NCBI RefSeq assembly: GCF_001544615.1
Contig: NZ_FCNV02000004.1
Span: forward strand, 186,001-250,000
Reading direction: 5' to 3'
Source: Caballeronia concitans
GTDB taxonomy: Bacteria > Pseudomonadota > Gammaproteobacteria > Burkholderiales > Burkholderiaceae
Length of the DNA: 64,000 nt
Numbering within the stretch: position 1 is the stretch's first letter; each line of letters starts with the position of its first letter. This document shows positions 34,017 through 43,868 of the stretch, one piece after another. The notes under the pieces were generated by a model that saw nothing but the letters and a program-made list of their open reading frames with translations, did no database searches and had not been told where the DNA came from. Position numbers and translations under genes: made by a program.

Positions 34017-34898
34017 ATGACAACCACTTCTTCCCGCCGCCGCGCCGCGTTTCGTGAACTGGTCAATGCGCGTCGCGGCCTGCTTCTGCCGGGCGCATTC
34101 AACGCGATGAGCGCGCGCGTCGCCGCCGATCTGGGCTTCGAGGCGCTCTACATTACCGGCGCGGGCGTCACGAACATGTCGCTCGGCATGCCGGATCTCG
34201 GCTTCATCGGCCTCGCGGAAGTCGCGGAACATACGACGCGCATTCGCGATGCAGTCGATTTGCCGCTCGTCGTCGATGCGGATACGGGCTTCGGCAATGC
34301 GCTCAACGTGCGCCACACCATCCGCACGCTGGAACGTGCGGGCGCCGACGCGGTGCAACTCGAAGATCAGGTGATGCCCAAGAAATGCGGCCATTTCGCG
34401 GGCAAAGGCGTGATTTCGACGAACGAGATGGTCGGCAAGATACACGCCGCCGTCGACGCGCGTGAGGACGAGAACTTCCAGATCATCGCGCGCACGGATG
34501 CCTGCGCGGTCGAGGGCTTCGATGCCGCGATCGAACGCGCGAATAAATTCGTCGAAGCGGGCGCGGACATTCTCTTTATCGAAGCGATCGAAACGCAAGA
34601 GCAGATTGCGTCGTTGAACAAGCTGGTGAATGCGCCGCAACTGATCAACATCGTGATCGGCGGAAAGACGCCCGTGACGGGCCGGGATGAATTGCAGCGA
34701 CTCGGTTTCAGCCTCGTGCTGTATGCGAACGCGGCTTTGCAAAGCGCGGTGCGCGGCATGCAAACGGCGCTCGGCGCGCTCAAGGAGCATGGACGGCTGG
34801 ATGAAGATCCTGCTGTCGTCGCGCCTTTTGCAGAACGCCAAAGGCTCGTGAACAAACCGCTGTTCGACGAGCTCGATCGCAAATACGCTGCGGACTAA
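34017..34898 (+). CDS. Isocitrate lyase/PEP mutase-family lyase
   Basis: A 293-residue TIM-barrel enzyme. LLPGAFNAMSARVAADLGF begins the barrel, YITGAGVTNMSLGMPDLGF and DADTGFGNALNV carry the substrate and Mg sites, and the loop signature is KKCGHFAGK. The family includes 2-methylisocitrate lyase, oxaloacetate decarboxylase and carboxyphosphonoenolpyruvate mutase. The length and KKCGH motif favour a C-C lyase or oxaloacetate decarboxylase. It stands alone, so the substrate is unresolved. Confidence 0.87.
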   Translation: MTTTSSRRRAAFRELVNARRGLLLPGAFNAMSARVAADLGFEALYITGAGVTNMSLGMPDLGFIGLAEVAEHTTRIRDAVDLPLVVDADTGFGNALNVRHTIRTLERAGADAVQLEDQVMPKKCGHFAGKGVISTNEMVGKIHAAVDAREDENFQIIARTDACAVEGFDAAIERANKFVEAGADILFIEAIETQEQIASLNKLVNAPQLINIVIGGKTPVTGRDELQRLGFSLVLYANAALQSAVRGMQTALGALKEHGRLDEDPAVVAPFAERQRLVNKPLFDELDRKYAAD

Positions 34899-34949
34899 CT
34901 TACTTCACCGGCAGCGTGGCTCGACGCCGCGCCGCCGGATGAGATGCGC

Positions 34950-35249
34950 TTAGCGGGTGTACATCGCGTTCCAGTCGGCTTTCGAAACGCTATTGCCCGA
35001 TTGCGTCGTGCCATTCACAGCACCGCCGTAAGCGGTCGCGCCTTGCCGCGCGGCGAGCTTGGCTTCGGCTTGCTGAATGGCATCGGGATAATGCGCCTGA
35101 TCGCCGTCGCCGACGTGATAACCCACGCTTTGCAGTTCCACGAGTTCCGCACGCACCTGGGCGCGCGTGATCTGGCTGCCTTGCGCGAACGAGAGAGCGG
35201 GAACGATCAGAGCGGTGGCGACAACTGCTGCGCGAATCAAAGACTTCAT
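34950..35249 (-). CDS. DUF4148 secreted protein
   Basis: A 99-residue exported protein with signal peptide SLIRAAVVATALIVPALSFA, then ITRAQVRAELVELQSVGYHVGDGDQAHYPDAIQQAEAKLA, the DUF4148 core common in Burkholderia and Paraburkholderia, often in many copies. The tail ends in SVSKADWNAMYTR. Function is unknown. GGAG lies 8 bp before the ATG. It is one of the taxonomic indicators in this window. Confidence 0.9.
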   Translation of the reverse strand: MKSLIRAAVVATALIVPALSFAQGSQITRAQVRAELVELQSVGYHVGDGDQAHYPDAIQQAEAKLAARQGATAYGGAVNGTTQSGNSVSKADWNAMYTR

Positions 35250-35487
35250 TTTCTTAACTCCAGTGACTTGGGTGCTTGCTTGAACGTTTTCCGAGGACCC
35301 CCGGAGTGTCGAAGCAGTGAGTGAAGTCTAGGCCTGTAAGGGTTTCGGGTTAACCCCTAGACACGGAAAGCACTCTTCACTGAAATACGTGGAATCGGCG
35401 GAAAGAAGTCTTGGGCGATTATTTGCTATGCTCGCCTTCGCATCGGCGCATCGCGCCAGGTCGCTCAACAAAAAACAGGAGAATCAG

Positions 35488-35781
35488 ATGGCAAAGGCAT
35501 ATTGGGTTAGCGCATATCGCAAGATCAACAAGCCCGACCAGGTCGCCGAGTATTCGAAGCTCGCGACGGTCGCGATCAAGGAAGGCGGTGGCCGGCCGCT
35601 CGCACGCGGCGTCGCTTCGATGGCGCATGGCGCGGGCATCGCGGAGCGCACGGTGCTGATCGAATTCGATTCGCTGGATCAGGCACTCGCCACGTTTAAC
35701 GGCGACAAGTATCAGGAAGCATTGCGCGTGCTGGGCGATGCATGCGAGCGCGATTTCCGCGTCGTCGAAGGCCTGGAATAA
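35488..35781 (+). CDS. DUF1330 (NIPSNAP/ferredoxin-like dimeric barrel) protein
   Basis: A 97-residue small alpha/beta-barrel protein: AKAYWVSAYRKINKPDQVAEY, then GGRPLARGVASMAHGAG, RTVLIEFDSLDQALATFNGDKYQEAL and DFRVVEGL. All are DUF1330 hallmarks. AGGAGA precedes the ATG at 35488. The biochemical role of the family is unsettled; members often accompany oxidoreductases or lyases. Here it stands alone, 50 bp from the convergent trehalase gene. Confidence 0.88.
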   Translation: MAKAYWVSAYRKINKPDQVAEYSKLATVAIKEGGGRPLARGVASMAHGAGIAERTVLIEFDSLDQALATFNGDKYQEALRVLGDACERDFRVVEGLE

Positions 35782-35831
35782 GCATCGAAATGCGAGGTGG
35801 CGAACGAGCCGCCTCGCTGCGTCAACTTCGG

Positions 35832-37472
35832 CTATTGGCCCGGCGCGTAGAGATCGAGCAAACGCAAGGTCACGCCATTGGTCCAGCCGAACCCATCCTG
35901 CAGCGGATATTCTCCGCCCCCGCCGCCGCCCGTCCCCGTCCCTTCCACGACGTATTTCTCCACGAGCTTTTGCTCCGTGGCATAGACATGATTCACGTCG
36001 GCCAGGAAACGCGTGCCAATGGGCTGCGCAAGATCGGCGCGGCCATAACGACGCAGACCCTGAATTGCGATCCAGTGCAGCGGCGCCCAGCCGTTCGGCG
36101 CATCCCACTGTTGCGTGGTGTTGTGCGTAGTTGTCGTGAGACCGCCCGGCTTCAGAAGCAAAGTCTCGACCGTCTGTGCCGTGATATGCGCGCGATCGGG
36201 CCACGCGGCTCCTGCGAACAAGGGATAAAGCATCGCCGCCGATGGATTGTTGCGCGGCTGCGCGAGCTTCCAGTCATAGTCACCGTAATAGCCGTTGCTG
36301 TTCCAGAGATACTTGTTGATGCCGATCGCGCGCCTGGCCGCCTTGCCGATGAACTCCGCCACGCAGTGGAAGTCGTGCGCTTCGCCACAGCCGCGTGCGA
36401 TCGTGGTTTCGAGGTGGAACATGAGGCTATTGAGATCGATGGGAACGATCGATGTCGTGCGAATGGTCGCTAGCGTCTGGTTGTCGCCGAACCAGCGCGA
36501 GCTGAAGTCCCAGCCACTTTCAGCCGCGGCGCGCAGATCGCGATAAACCTCGTTGGCGGGACGGCTCGACACTGAACTCGCGGTCTGCACGTCTTCGAGA
36601 TACGACTCGTCGCGCGGCGTATCGCGTTCGTCCCAGTAGCGATTGAGGACGGTGCGATCCGGCAGCATCACAACGTTGCGCACGGCCTCGCCCGCTTGCA
36701 GCGTATGCGCGCCCTTCATCCAGTAGCTGTATTCGCGGCGCATCTGCGGCAGGTACTTCTGATATACGCGCCCGCCTTCCTTGTGCGCGGCGAGTTCGAC
36801 CATATAGGAAAAGAACGGCGGCTGCGAGCGGCTCACATAGTAAGTGCGATTGCCGTTTGGAATATGGCCGATCGTATCGATGAGATAAGCGAAGTTGTCG
36901 AGCATGTCGTCGACGAGATCTTCGCGGCCCGCTTCCTGAAGGCCGAGCATCGTGAAATAGGTATCCCAGTAGTAGCCTTCGCGAAACCGTCCGCCGGGCA
37001 CGACATACGGCTTGGGCATGGGAATGAGCGTGCTGTACGGGGGCACCGTGGATGTATTGCGCGTCAGCGCCGGCCAAAGCCAGTTGATATGCTCGCGCAG
37101 CGTTTGGTTCGGTGGCGGCGTGATGACCTGATCCGTCGGCGGCGTGAAGTATTGCGCGACGAAAGCGGATAGACTGAAGCCCGGCACCGTGCGCTGCTGA
37201 AGATACAGCGCGTTGATTTGCGCGGGGTCCATCTTCGGCGTGGCATCGACGAAAGTCTTTTGATCCGGATAAATCTGCTGCGTTTGCACTGCGACGAACA
37301 GTTCGCCATATAACTCACTCGGCGGCGGCGGCACGACATAGCCGCTTTGCGTATCCGCATGAGCGACACTCGCCGCGCTCAAGAAGATCCACGCGCCAAC
37401 AAGACGACGCGCATTGAACGGGATGTGTTGCGACGCATCACGCGTCTTGCCATACTGCGACAGTACGAACAT
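35832..37472 (-). CDS. treA: Periplasmic trehalase (GH37)
   Basis: A 546-residue glycoside hydrolase that splits trehalose into two glucose molecules. The N-terminal signal sequence ([16 protein letters not shown]) predicts export. Both GH37 signatures are present: [14 protein letters not shown] at about residue 160 and [13 protein letters not shown] at about 460. A glycine run ([22 protein letters not shown]) precedes the C-terminal family block, as in TreA. AAGGAG lies 5 bp before the ATG at 37472; a GTG two codons upstream is less likely. The aldose epimerase gene lies upstream on the same strand, 235 bp away. Confidence 0.95.
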   Translation of the reverse strand: MFVLSQYGKTRDASQHIPFNARRLVGAWIFLSAASVAHADTQSGYVVPPPPSELYGELFVAVQTQQIYPDQKTFVDATPKMDPAQINALYLQQRTVPGFSLSAFVAQYFTPPTDQVITPPPNQTLREHINWLWPALTRNTSTVPPYSTLIPMPKPYVVPGGRFREGYYWDTYFTMLGLQEAGREDLVDDMLDNFAYLIDTIGHIPNGNRTYYVSRSQPPFFSYMVELAAHKEGGRVYQKYLPQMRREYSYWMKGAHTLQAGEAVRNVVMLPDRTVLNRYWDERDTPRDESYLEDVQTASSVSSRPANEVYRDLRAAAESGWDFSSRWFGDNQTLATIRTTSIVPIDLNSLMFHLETTIARGCGEAHDFHCVAEFIGKAARRAIGINKYLWNSNGYYGDYDWKLAQPRNNPSAAMLYPLFAGAAWPDRAHITAQTVETLLLKPGGLTTTTHNTTQQWDAPNGWAPLHWIAIQGLRRYGRADLAQPIGTRFLADVNHVYATEQKLVEKYVVEGTGTGGGGGGEYPLQDGFGWTNGVTLRLLDLYAPGQ

Positions 37473-37707
37473 GTCCACTCCTTCGAAGGATGATGACTCG
37501 GACTGGTCCCGCTCGTGCCGCGCTCGCGTTTTTTGGAATATGCAGCAGAGCGAAGCATCTCACGCGCTTCAGGGGAGTGGCAATGGTTTGCTTGAGGGAT
37601 TCTCGCGAATAGAAGAGACCATTCGACTCGCTCGTAATGCGAAAGCCAAACGTAATGGCGTTGGTCTCAACACTCAAGCCCGTGCGTACCGACGTAAAAG
37701 CCAGTGT

Positions 37708-38883
37708 CTAGCGCACGCTGAACTTCCATACCGTGATTTCATGATATTCATCGCCGGGCCTAAGCTCGGTCGACGGAAACGATGGACGGTTAGGCGAATC
37801 CGGAAAGTGCTCGGCCTCCAGCGCAAAGCCATCGGTCTGGCGGTACGCGCTGCCCGATGCACCGGTCACGCTTCCGTCCAGCCCGTTCGCCGTATAGAAC
37901 TGCAAGCCGGGCTGCGTCGTATAGACATCGAGGACGCGGCCGCTCGACGGGTCATAAGCGCGCGCAGCGAACGAGGGTTCGCCGTCACGCTGGCCCGACT
38001 TGTTGAGCTTGTAGTTCTGATCGTATCCACGCGCATAACGTAGCTGAGGAAACGACGAACGCAAGCGCGCGCCGATCGGCGTAAGCGCACGCAAATCGAG
38101 TGGCGTGCCTTCCACCGATGCGGTCTCGCCCGTGGGTATCGAATCCGCGCGCATGGGCGTATAGCTCGATGCGGCGATCATGATGAGTTGGTCTTCAACG
38201 CTTCCACTGCCCTCGCCCGCCAGATTGAAATAGCTGTGATTCGTGAGATTCACGACAGTCGGCTTGTCCGTCTTCGCGCGATAGTCGATGCGCACTTCGT
38301 TGTCGTCGGTGAGTGTGTAGGTGACGTCCACCGTGAGCGCGCCCGGAAAGCCGTTTTCATTATCGGGACTCACATAACGCAGTTGCACGCCCGCGCCGGC
38401 CGCGTTCTGGAATGTCCGCACGACCGTCCAAACTTTCTCGTCGAAGCCATGCGGCCCGCCATGCAGCGTATTAGGCGGATCGTTAATAGGCAGTTGATAC
38501 GTATGTCCGTCGATGGTGAATCGTCCCTGCGCGATGCGATTCGCATAGCGCCCGATCAGACTGCCGAAATGGATGTTGCCGTTATACCGCTCGTAATCGG
38601 TGAGCGACGCGAAGCCGAGCACCACGTCCGCACGCCGTCCGCGTCTGTCGGGAACGTCGATTCTCGTGACGATACCGCCATATGTCATGCAACTCACTGA
38701 CACGCCGCGCGCATTGGAGAGCGTGTATTGCACGACCGGCTGCCCTTGCTGCGTGGCGCCGAAGGGAGCCGATGTGATCGTCGCGGCATGCGCGTTCGAT
38801 GAAGCGAGCGCTACAAATCCCGCACATAGCGCGACCGTGTTGCGATGAAACATGGTCATGAACGTTCGAATGACAGAAGGCAT
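37708..38883 (-). CDS. Periplasmic aldose 1-epimerase (galactose mutarotase)
   Basis: About 391 residues including a signal peptide (NTVALCAGFVALASSNAHA). The GalM-type features are YGGIVTRIDVPDR, FGSLIGRYANRIAQGRF, NTLHGGPHGFDEKVW, the catalytic His in NLTNHSYFNLAG, and the catalytic Glu region GFALEAEHFPDSPN. It interconverts alpha and beta anomers of aldoses in the periplasm. The start is unclear among four in-frame Met codons at 38904, 38883, 38859 and 38853; none has a strong ribosome site. Its position upstream of trehalase, which releases glucose anomers, fits. Confidence 0.9.
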   Translation of the reverse strand: MPSVIRTFMTMFHRNTVALCAGFVALASSNAHAATITSAPFGATQQGQPVVQYTLSNARGVSVSCMTYGGIVTRIDVPDRRGRRADVVLGFASLTDYERYNGNIHFGSLIGRYANRIAQGRFTIDGHTYQLPINDPPNTLHGGPHGFDEKVWTVVRTFQNAAGAGVQLRYVSPDNENGFPGALTVDVTYTLTDDNEVRIDYRAKTDKPTVVNLTNHSYFNLAGEGSGSVEDQLIMIAASSYTPMRADSIPTGETASVEGTPLDLRALTPIGARLRSSFPQLRYARGYDQNYKLNKSGQRDGEPSFAARAYDPSSGRVLDVYTTQPGLQFYTANGLDGSVTGASGSAYRQTDGFALEAEHFPDSPNRPSFPSTELRPGDEYHEITVWKFSVR

Positions 38884-39008
38884 TTGAAGCGTTCGTTCAA
38901 GCATCGGCCATGCCCAAGGCTATCGAAGCGTTGTCGGCCATCAGGCATGACGGATGCAAACACCGTTCGACGAACCGCTTTCTTTTCAACACAACAAAAG
39001 GAACTCAC

Positions 39009-39185
39009 ATGACCGAACAAACCGATCGTTCGACACCGCCCAAGCAAACCGATAGCGATCCGACCGCAGCAGATCGTCGCTTGAGCGACGAACAAAAACA
39101 GAACGCAGCAAATGAGCCCGCACCGCCTGACGCAGACAAGGGCCCACCCTTACCGGATCCGAACGCAGTCGGCGAGGATGGCTAA
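39009..39185 (+). CDS. Small hydrophilic Pro/Asp-rich protein
   Basis: A 58-residue, probably disordered protein: EQTDRSTPPKQTDSDPTAAD, then PPDADKGPPLPDPN. It has no hydrophobic segment. AAGGA lies 7 bp before the ATG. The family is unknown to me. Its make-up resembles the 85- and 44-residue proteins at 42019 and 43271, which flank the same histidine-kinase region. Confidence 0.6.
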   Translation: MTEQTDRSTPPKQTDSDPTAADRRLSDEQKQNAANEPAPPDADKGPPLPDPNAVGEDG

Positions 39186-39327
39186 CTTAAGCGAAGCACT
39201 CATGGCGCACGGGCGTGCGTTCGTGCGCCATTGAATGCGGTATGGTATCCGTAGGTAGAAAAACAATACCAAGCAAAGAAAGCCGCGCCGGCGACGCGCT
39301 CGCCGTTCAACCGCAGCAAGGACGCCC

Positions 39328-41961
39328 ATGTACGATCCTGCTCACTTTCTTCCGTCCTTCGTGTGGCGCGCGGCGCGCGACGGCTTCATTCAGTACGCGA
39401 ATCCGTGGGCGTGCCGCTACCTCGGCATCGAACTGGATGAATTGATCGGACGACATTGGCGTGAATTCATTCATCATCAGGATGAAGAATGCGTACTCAA
39501 CGCTTTGCGTCAAATGCGCGATACGCTCCTGAGCAATGTCGATGTCCGGCTCCTGCGAGTGGATCATGAATTCCGCTGGCATACGCTGCACCTTCAGGCG
39601 ACACGCGACCAGGAAGGCCGGATTGCCGACACGGTAGGCGTGGCCATCGACATACACGAATGCCGGCACGCGTGGGAGTTATACGAAGCGAGCGAACGCC
39701 GCTTGCAGGCCGCATTCGCGGGCGCACGCATGGGCGCGTGGGAATGGGACATGACCACGCGCGTGGTGCGCATGACGGCGCAACTCGCGGAGATGTACTC
39801 GTTTCCGCCGGGCACCGAGTCCGCGATGCTCTCGGAGATATGGGATCGCGTGGCGCCCGAACATCGCGAGCCGTTTCAGCGCAAGCTCGCAGAAGCATTG
39901 CACGAACGCGGCCCATTCGAATTCGACTTCGTCCTCGACGGCGTAGCAACTTCTCGGCGATGGGTGCGCATGCGCGGCAATCCCGAATACGACGCGCGCG
40001 GCGTCCTCACGCGCGTGTATGGCGTGAGTTTCGATATCAGCGATCATCGCGCGGACGAAGAACGGCTGAGTCTTAGCGAACGCCGTTATCGCGCGCTGGT
40101 GGAATCGACGGGTGCGCTCATCTGGTCCGCCGATGCGAACGGCGAGATTCATCCTTCGAGCGGCGACTGGCAGAACTTCACCGGCGCGCCTCGCGACCGG
40201 CTATCGCGCTGGGGCTGGCTCGATTTCATTCATCCCGATGACCGCGAGCAGACGCGTAAAGCATGGCTCGCCGCGTTGCGTCAGGGCGGCCCATGCACGC
40301 TCACGTTTCGCATGTATCGAAGGGATGGGGTTTTTCGCATGGTGCAGGCGCAAGCCGCGCCGCTCTACGACGAGCGCGGCAATCTGCAGGAATGGTTCGG
40401 CACGACAACCGACGTCACGCCGCGATACGAAGCGCAAGCCGCGATCGAAGCGCGCAGTCTTCGCCTCACGGTGGCAATGCAGGCAGCGAAGATCCACATC
40501 GTTTCGCTGGAGCTGGCCACGTGGTCGCTCATGTTCGAGATCGTCGGCAAGCAGCGGCCCGAGCCTGCCGAAACGGTCACGTACGAAGCAGCGCTCGCCC
40601 GCATTCATCCCGACGATGCACCGACGCTCGATCGCTACGTGCGTCGGCTCGCTGCCGGTGATGCGCCCGGCGAGCAGTTCGAATTCCGCGTGAAGGACTC
40701 GGACGGCGAGCGATGGATGCAAGGCAGCGCCCTGCTTCAACGCAGCAACGACGGCAAGCCGCTGCGTATCATCGGCAGTCTGATCGACATCACCGAGCGC
40801 AAACATATGGAGCTGGTGCTGCGCGAATCGGGCCGGCGCAAGGACGAATTCCTCGCGATGCTCGCGCATGAGTTGCGCAATCCGCTCGCGCCCTTGCGCA
40901 CGGCCATCGCGCTGTTGCAGAAAGACGAAACGCTCTCGACGCGCACGGACGATCTCATCGAGTTGATGCGCAGACAGGTCGAGCATATGACGCGCATCGT
41001 CGATGACCTGCTCGAAGTGTCGCGCATCACGCAGGGGCGCATTGCGTTGAAGACCGAGCCGATTCTCGTCGGCACGGCGGTGTATCACGCGGTCGAAGCG
41101 ATTGCGGGCATGGTGGAATCGCGCAAGCAGCACATACAGGTCGATGTTCCCGATGCAACCACCTGGGTCTGCGCCGATGTCACGCGTCTCTCACAAATCC
41201 TCGTCAACGTACTCAACAACGCAACGAAATACACGCCGGAACAAGGGCAGATATCGGTGAGCGTGGAAGCGGACCAGGACTGGGTATCGATCGTGATTGC
41301 GGATACGGGAACCGGCATCTCGGCGGACCTGCTGCCGAAGGTTTTCGAATTGTTCTCGCAAGGCGAGCGCACGCTGGACCGGTCGAATGGCGGGCTCGGC
41401 ATCGGGCTATCGCTCGTGAAGAAACTGGTCGAGATGCATAAAGGGACCATCACCGTGCAAAGTCCCGGGCCGGGTCTCGGCACGACCGTCACCGTGCGAT
41501 TGCCGCGTCTGCATCATCATGAAAGGCATTCGGCGATGGCGCTAACGGATGGCAGCGGGCTCGAAACGCAAGCTGCGCTGCGCGTGCTGGTTGTCGATGA
41601 CAATCGCGACGCCGCCGATTCTCTCGCCATGCTGTGCGAATCCGAGGGACATGTCACGCGTGTCGCGTATTCGTCGGAAGAAGCGTTGGCGGCAACGCAA
41701 TTCGACGCGGACGTCGCGTTGCTCGATATCGGCTTGCCGGACATCGACGGATACGAGCTTGCGCGACGCTTGCGCCGCAAGGGCGCTAGCGCGCCGCTGC
41801 TCGTTGCGATCACGGGCTATGGGCAAGCCGAAGACCGCTTGCGCGCGCAGTCGGCGGGCTTCGATTATCACTTCGTGAAGCCGGTCAACGTCGAGAGTCT
41901 GTTGAAGCTATTGTCGTCGCTGACGACGGAACGCCCTGCCGGACGCATCGCGGAACAGTGA
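39328..41961 (+). CDS. PAS-repeat hybrid histidine kinase
   Basis: An 877-residue cytoplasmic hybrid kinase with no membrane segment. It has four PAS-type sensor units over about residues 5-490 (for example QYANPWACRYLGIELDELIG, WLDFIHPDDREQTRKAW), each ending in a PAC-like region such as GSLIDITERKHMEL. The HisKA phospho-His is His514 in MLAHELRNPLAPLR. The ATP-binding domain has NVLNNATKYTP, ADTGTGI and GGLGIGLSLVKKL. A C-terminal receiver carries Asp800 in LLDIGLPDIDGYEL and Lys in HFVKPVN. The signal is unknown; redox, light or small ligands are options for PAS proteins. Confidence 0.94.
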   Translation: MYDPAHFLPSFVWRAARDGFIQYANPWACRYLGIELDELIGRHWREFIHHQDEECVLNALRQMRDTLLSNVDVRLLRVDHEFRWHTLHLQATRDQEGRIADTVGVAIDIHECRHAWELYEASERRLQAAFAGARMGAWEWDMTTRVVRMTAQLAEMYSFPPGTESAMLSEIWDRVAPEHREPFQRKLAEALHERGPFEFDFVLDGVATSRRWVRMRGNPEYDARGVLTRVYGVSFDISDHRADEERLSLSERRYRALVESTGALIWSADANGEIHPSSGDWQNFTGAPRDRLSRWGWLDFIHPDDREQTRKAWLAALRQGGPCTLTFRMYRRDGVFRMVQAQAAPLYDERGNLQEWFGTTTDVTPRYEAQAAIEARSLRLTVAMQAAKIHIVSLELATWSLMFEIVGKQRPEPAETVTYEAALARIHPDDAPTLDRYVRRLAAGDAPGEQFEFRVKDSDGERWMQGSALLQRSNDGKPLRIIGSLIDITERKHMELVLRESGRRKDEFLAMLAHELRNPLAPLRTAIALLQKDETLSTRTDDLIELMRRQVEHMTRIVDDLLEVSRITQGRIALKTEPILVGTAVYHAVEAIAGMVESRKQHIQVDVPDATTWVCADVTRLSQILVNVLNNATKYTPEQGQISVSVEADQDWVSIVIADTGTGISADLLPKVFELFSQGERTLDRSNGGLGIGLSLVKKLVEMHKGTITVQSPGPGLGTTVTVRLPRLHHHERHSAMALTDGSGLETQAALRVLVVDDNRDAADSLAMLCESEGHVTRVAYSSEEALAATQFDADVALLDIGLPDIDGYELARRLRRKGASAPLLVAITGYGQAEDRLRAQSAGFDYHFVKPVNVESLLKLLSSLTTERPAGRIAEQ

Positions 41962-42018
41962 TTGCTCGAGGCTGTCACCAAACTCACTCGAATCGATTCG
42001 AATCACCAGGATATTGAA

Positions 42019-42276
42019 ATGAATCCCGAACCATCCGATCCGGTCGAACGCGCGGACAAGCGGCGCGAAGCCATCGGCGAAGGCGACGTCAAAGAGAAAG
42101 CGGACGGCACGATCGAACAGCGCGAGCACGGCAACATGGACCCTTCGCTCGTACCGAAGGGCAAGGATCATCCGGAGCAAGGCGCTTATACGCCGGAGGA
42201 CGATCACATCGATCCCGACGTCGATCCGGCCGCGAGCAGCGATCATCCGCGCAGCAAGCCGGATTCCGAAGCGTGA
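42019..42276 (+). CDS. Small acidic hydrophilic protein
   Basis: An 85-residue, highly charged protein: NPEPSDPVERADKRREAIGE, then GTIEQREHGNMDPSLVPKGKDHPEQGAY and a Asp/Pro/Ser-rich tail. It is predicted to be disordered, with no cysteine and no membrane segment. AGGA lies 8 bp before this ATG; an in-frame upstream start (41962) immediately abuts the kinase stop and is weaker. Downstream of the hybrid kinase and possibly co-transcribed. Family unknown to me. Confidence 0.6.
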   Translation: MNPEPSDPVERADKRREAIGEGDVKEKADGTIEQREHGNMDPSLVPKGKDHPEQGAYTPEDDHIDPDVDPAASSDHPRSKPDSEA

Positions 42277-42343
42277 ATGCTTGAGGCGAACCGAGGCGCG
42301 CGTGCAGTAAGATGCGCGCTCTCCCTTTCGCTGAAGACGCTTC

Positions 42344-42799
42344 ATGCAAATTCTCGTCGATGCCGACGCGTGCCCCGCCGTCGTGAAAGACATACTCTTT
42401 CGCGCAGGGCCGCGCGTGAGCGTGTGCGTGACGCTCGTTGCAAATCAATTCCTGCGCACGCCGCCCTCGCCTTTCATCAAGGCTATTCAAGTCCCTTCGG
42501 GCTTCGATGTCGCCGATGCGCGCATCGTCGAACTCACTCAACCGGGCGATCTCATCATCACCGCGGACATTCCGCTCGCCGCCGCCGTGCTGGCAAAAGC
42601 CGCGCATGCGCTCGATCCGCGCGGAGAATGGTTCAGCGCCGAGAACATCGAGGAACGTCTCACCATTCGCGCGATGATGGATCAGCTTCGCGGGAGCGGC
42701 GTCGACACAGGCGGACCGTCCCCTTACAGCCCGCGCGACAGCAAGCATTTCGCTGCGCAACTCGATCGCTTTCTTACGCGAGTGCGCCGCGTTTCGTGA
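42344..42799 (+). CDS. YaiI/YqxD family protein (DUF188)
   Basis: A 151-residue protein with the complete family pattern: [21 protein letters not shown] at the N-terminus with its invariant Asp pair, [25 protein letters not shown], and [21 protein letters not shown], then an Arg/Lys-rich end. The fold is PIN-like, and nuclease activity has been proposed but not proven. Convergent with the 103-residue gene downstream. Confidence 0.94.
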   Translation: MQILVDADACPAVVKDILFRAGPRVSVCVTLVANQFLRTPPSPFIKAIQVPSGFDVADARIVELTQPGDLIITADIPLAAAVLAKAAHALDPRGEWFSAENIEERLTIRAMMDQLRGSGVDTGGPSPYSPRDSKHFAAQLDRFLTRVRRVS

Positions 42800-42814
42800 C
42801 CGTTCACGCTTATT

Positions 42815-43126
42815 TCAAGGACACGGACCTTCGCTGTCAGGTCCCGGCATTCGATGCTCACCGCTCGGACTATTCGAGTAATGGTCCGGAAAACCCTTTC
42901 CGACGAGTGAATCGTAGTCGTCCGGCGGCGTCCTCACGATGGCATGCAGCATCTTGATGAACGCATTGCCGTCAGCGAGATTGTCGACGATCACCCGCGC
43001 CGTTCTCAGTGAAATGGATTCCGTCAGCGGCGGCGCATTGCCGTCGTCCAGCTTGAATTTGAAGCGATGAATCTCGGCCGCGCCCGATTCAGGCGGCTTC
43101 TCGTGCGACACGATCGTGGCTTTCAT
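42815..43126 (-). CDS. Hypothetical protein, 103 residues
   Basis: A soluble protein starting MKATIVSHEKPPESGAAEIH, followed by FKFKLDDGNAPPLTESISLRTARVIVDNLADGNAFIKML and a Pro/Ser-rich tail. No signal peptide. The N-terminal half looks like a small beta-rich domain with a helix. An AAGAC-like site near the ATG is weak. The frame extends far upstream, but only this part looks protein-like. Family unknown to me. Confidence 0.5.
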   Translation of the reverse strand: MKATIVSHEKPPESGAAEIHRFKFKLDDGNAPPLTESISLRTARVIVDNLADGNAFIKMLHAIVRTPPDDYDSLVGKGFPDHYSNSPSGEHRMPGPDSEGPCP

Positions 43127-43270
43127 GGTCTTGATTTCTTGTGTGTGGCGATTCTTATTTAGCAAGGAATGCGCCACGAACGCGCGCCGGCACATCGCCT
43201 GCTGAGCGCTTGCGGGAACGCGGAATGCGTCTCTGAAAGTCCCAACCATCTTTGCAGAGGAGTTAAGCCG

Positions 43271-43405
43271 ATGCCTGAATCCAAGCAAGGTAATACGAAC
43301 CCGACCAACCCGCGTAACGATCAAGGAAAAGGAAAGGCACAAGGGCAATTGCAGCAGAACCAGCAAAAGCAACCGATGCATCAAGGTGGTCAACGGCAAC
43401 CGTGA
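43271..43405 (+). CDS. 44-residue Gln/Asn/Lys-rich protein
   Basis: A very small hydrophilic protein: PESKQGNTNPTNPRNDQGKG then KAQGQLQQNQQKQPMHQGGQ. AGGAG lies 8 bp before the ATG, the main support. Its composition (no hydrophobic residues to speak of) suggests a disordered stress-type peptide, such as desiccation-protective proteins, but I know no homologue. Confidence 0.55.
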   Translation: MPESKQGNTNPTNPRNDQGKGKAQGQLQQNQQKQPMHQGGQRQP

Positions 43406-43496
43406 GTCAGTTGCCATGCAGTGACCCGTCTGCGCCGCACCGTCAGCAATGGCGGCGCGACCGGGTCACGCATCAGCCGTGTTAGGGAGACTTCGC

Positions 43497-43808
43497 ATGA
43501 ACGCGCGAACGATTGGAACGATCTCTGCCGTGCTTGCGCTCGGCCTGTCCAGCGCCGTTTTCGCAGCGGACACAGGCGCTTCTTCATCGCAGAACAACAC
43601 CAACGCGGGACAGGGTTCCGCAGGCGGCATGCAACCGCGCACGCCGGGCGGCGGAACGGGCGGTGCGGGTGACGGCATGCGCACGCCGGGGCAAGGCTCC
43701 TCAGGCGGCATGCAACCGGCGACACCCGGCGGGCATGACGATGCATCGCGTCAGCCAGGCGCGCCGATCGGTTCATCGTCCGTTGGCGGCGGCAACAAAG
43801 GCCAGTAA
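43497..43808 (+). CDS. Secreted Gly-rich repeat protein
   Basis: A 103-residue exported protein. The signal peptide TIGTISAVLALGLSSAVFA is cleaved near residue 23. The mature part contains a repeated unit, GSAGGMQPRTPGGGTGG and GSSGGMQPATPGGHDD, with GDGMRTPGQ between, and ends in SSVGGGNKGQ. GGGAGA precedes the ATG. Likely disordered; family unknown. Confidence 0.65.
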   Translation: MNARTIGTISAVLALGLSSAVFAADTGASSSQNNTNAGQGSAGGMQPRTPGGGTGGAGDGMRTPGQGSSGGMQPATPGGHDDASRQPGAPIGSSSVGGGNKGQ

Positions 43809-43868
43809 GTCGCACGGCTCTCCGGCATACTGCATGACCGAGTCACTCGACTTCATGACGGAGAGACC

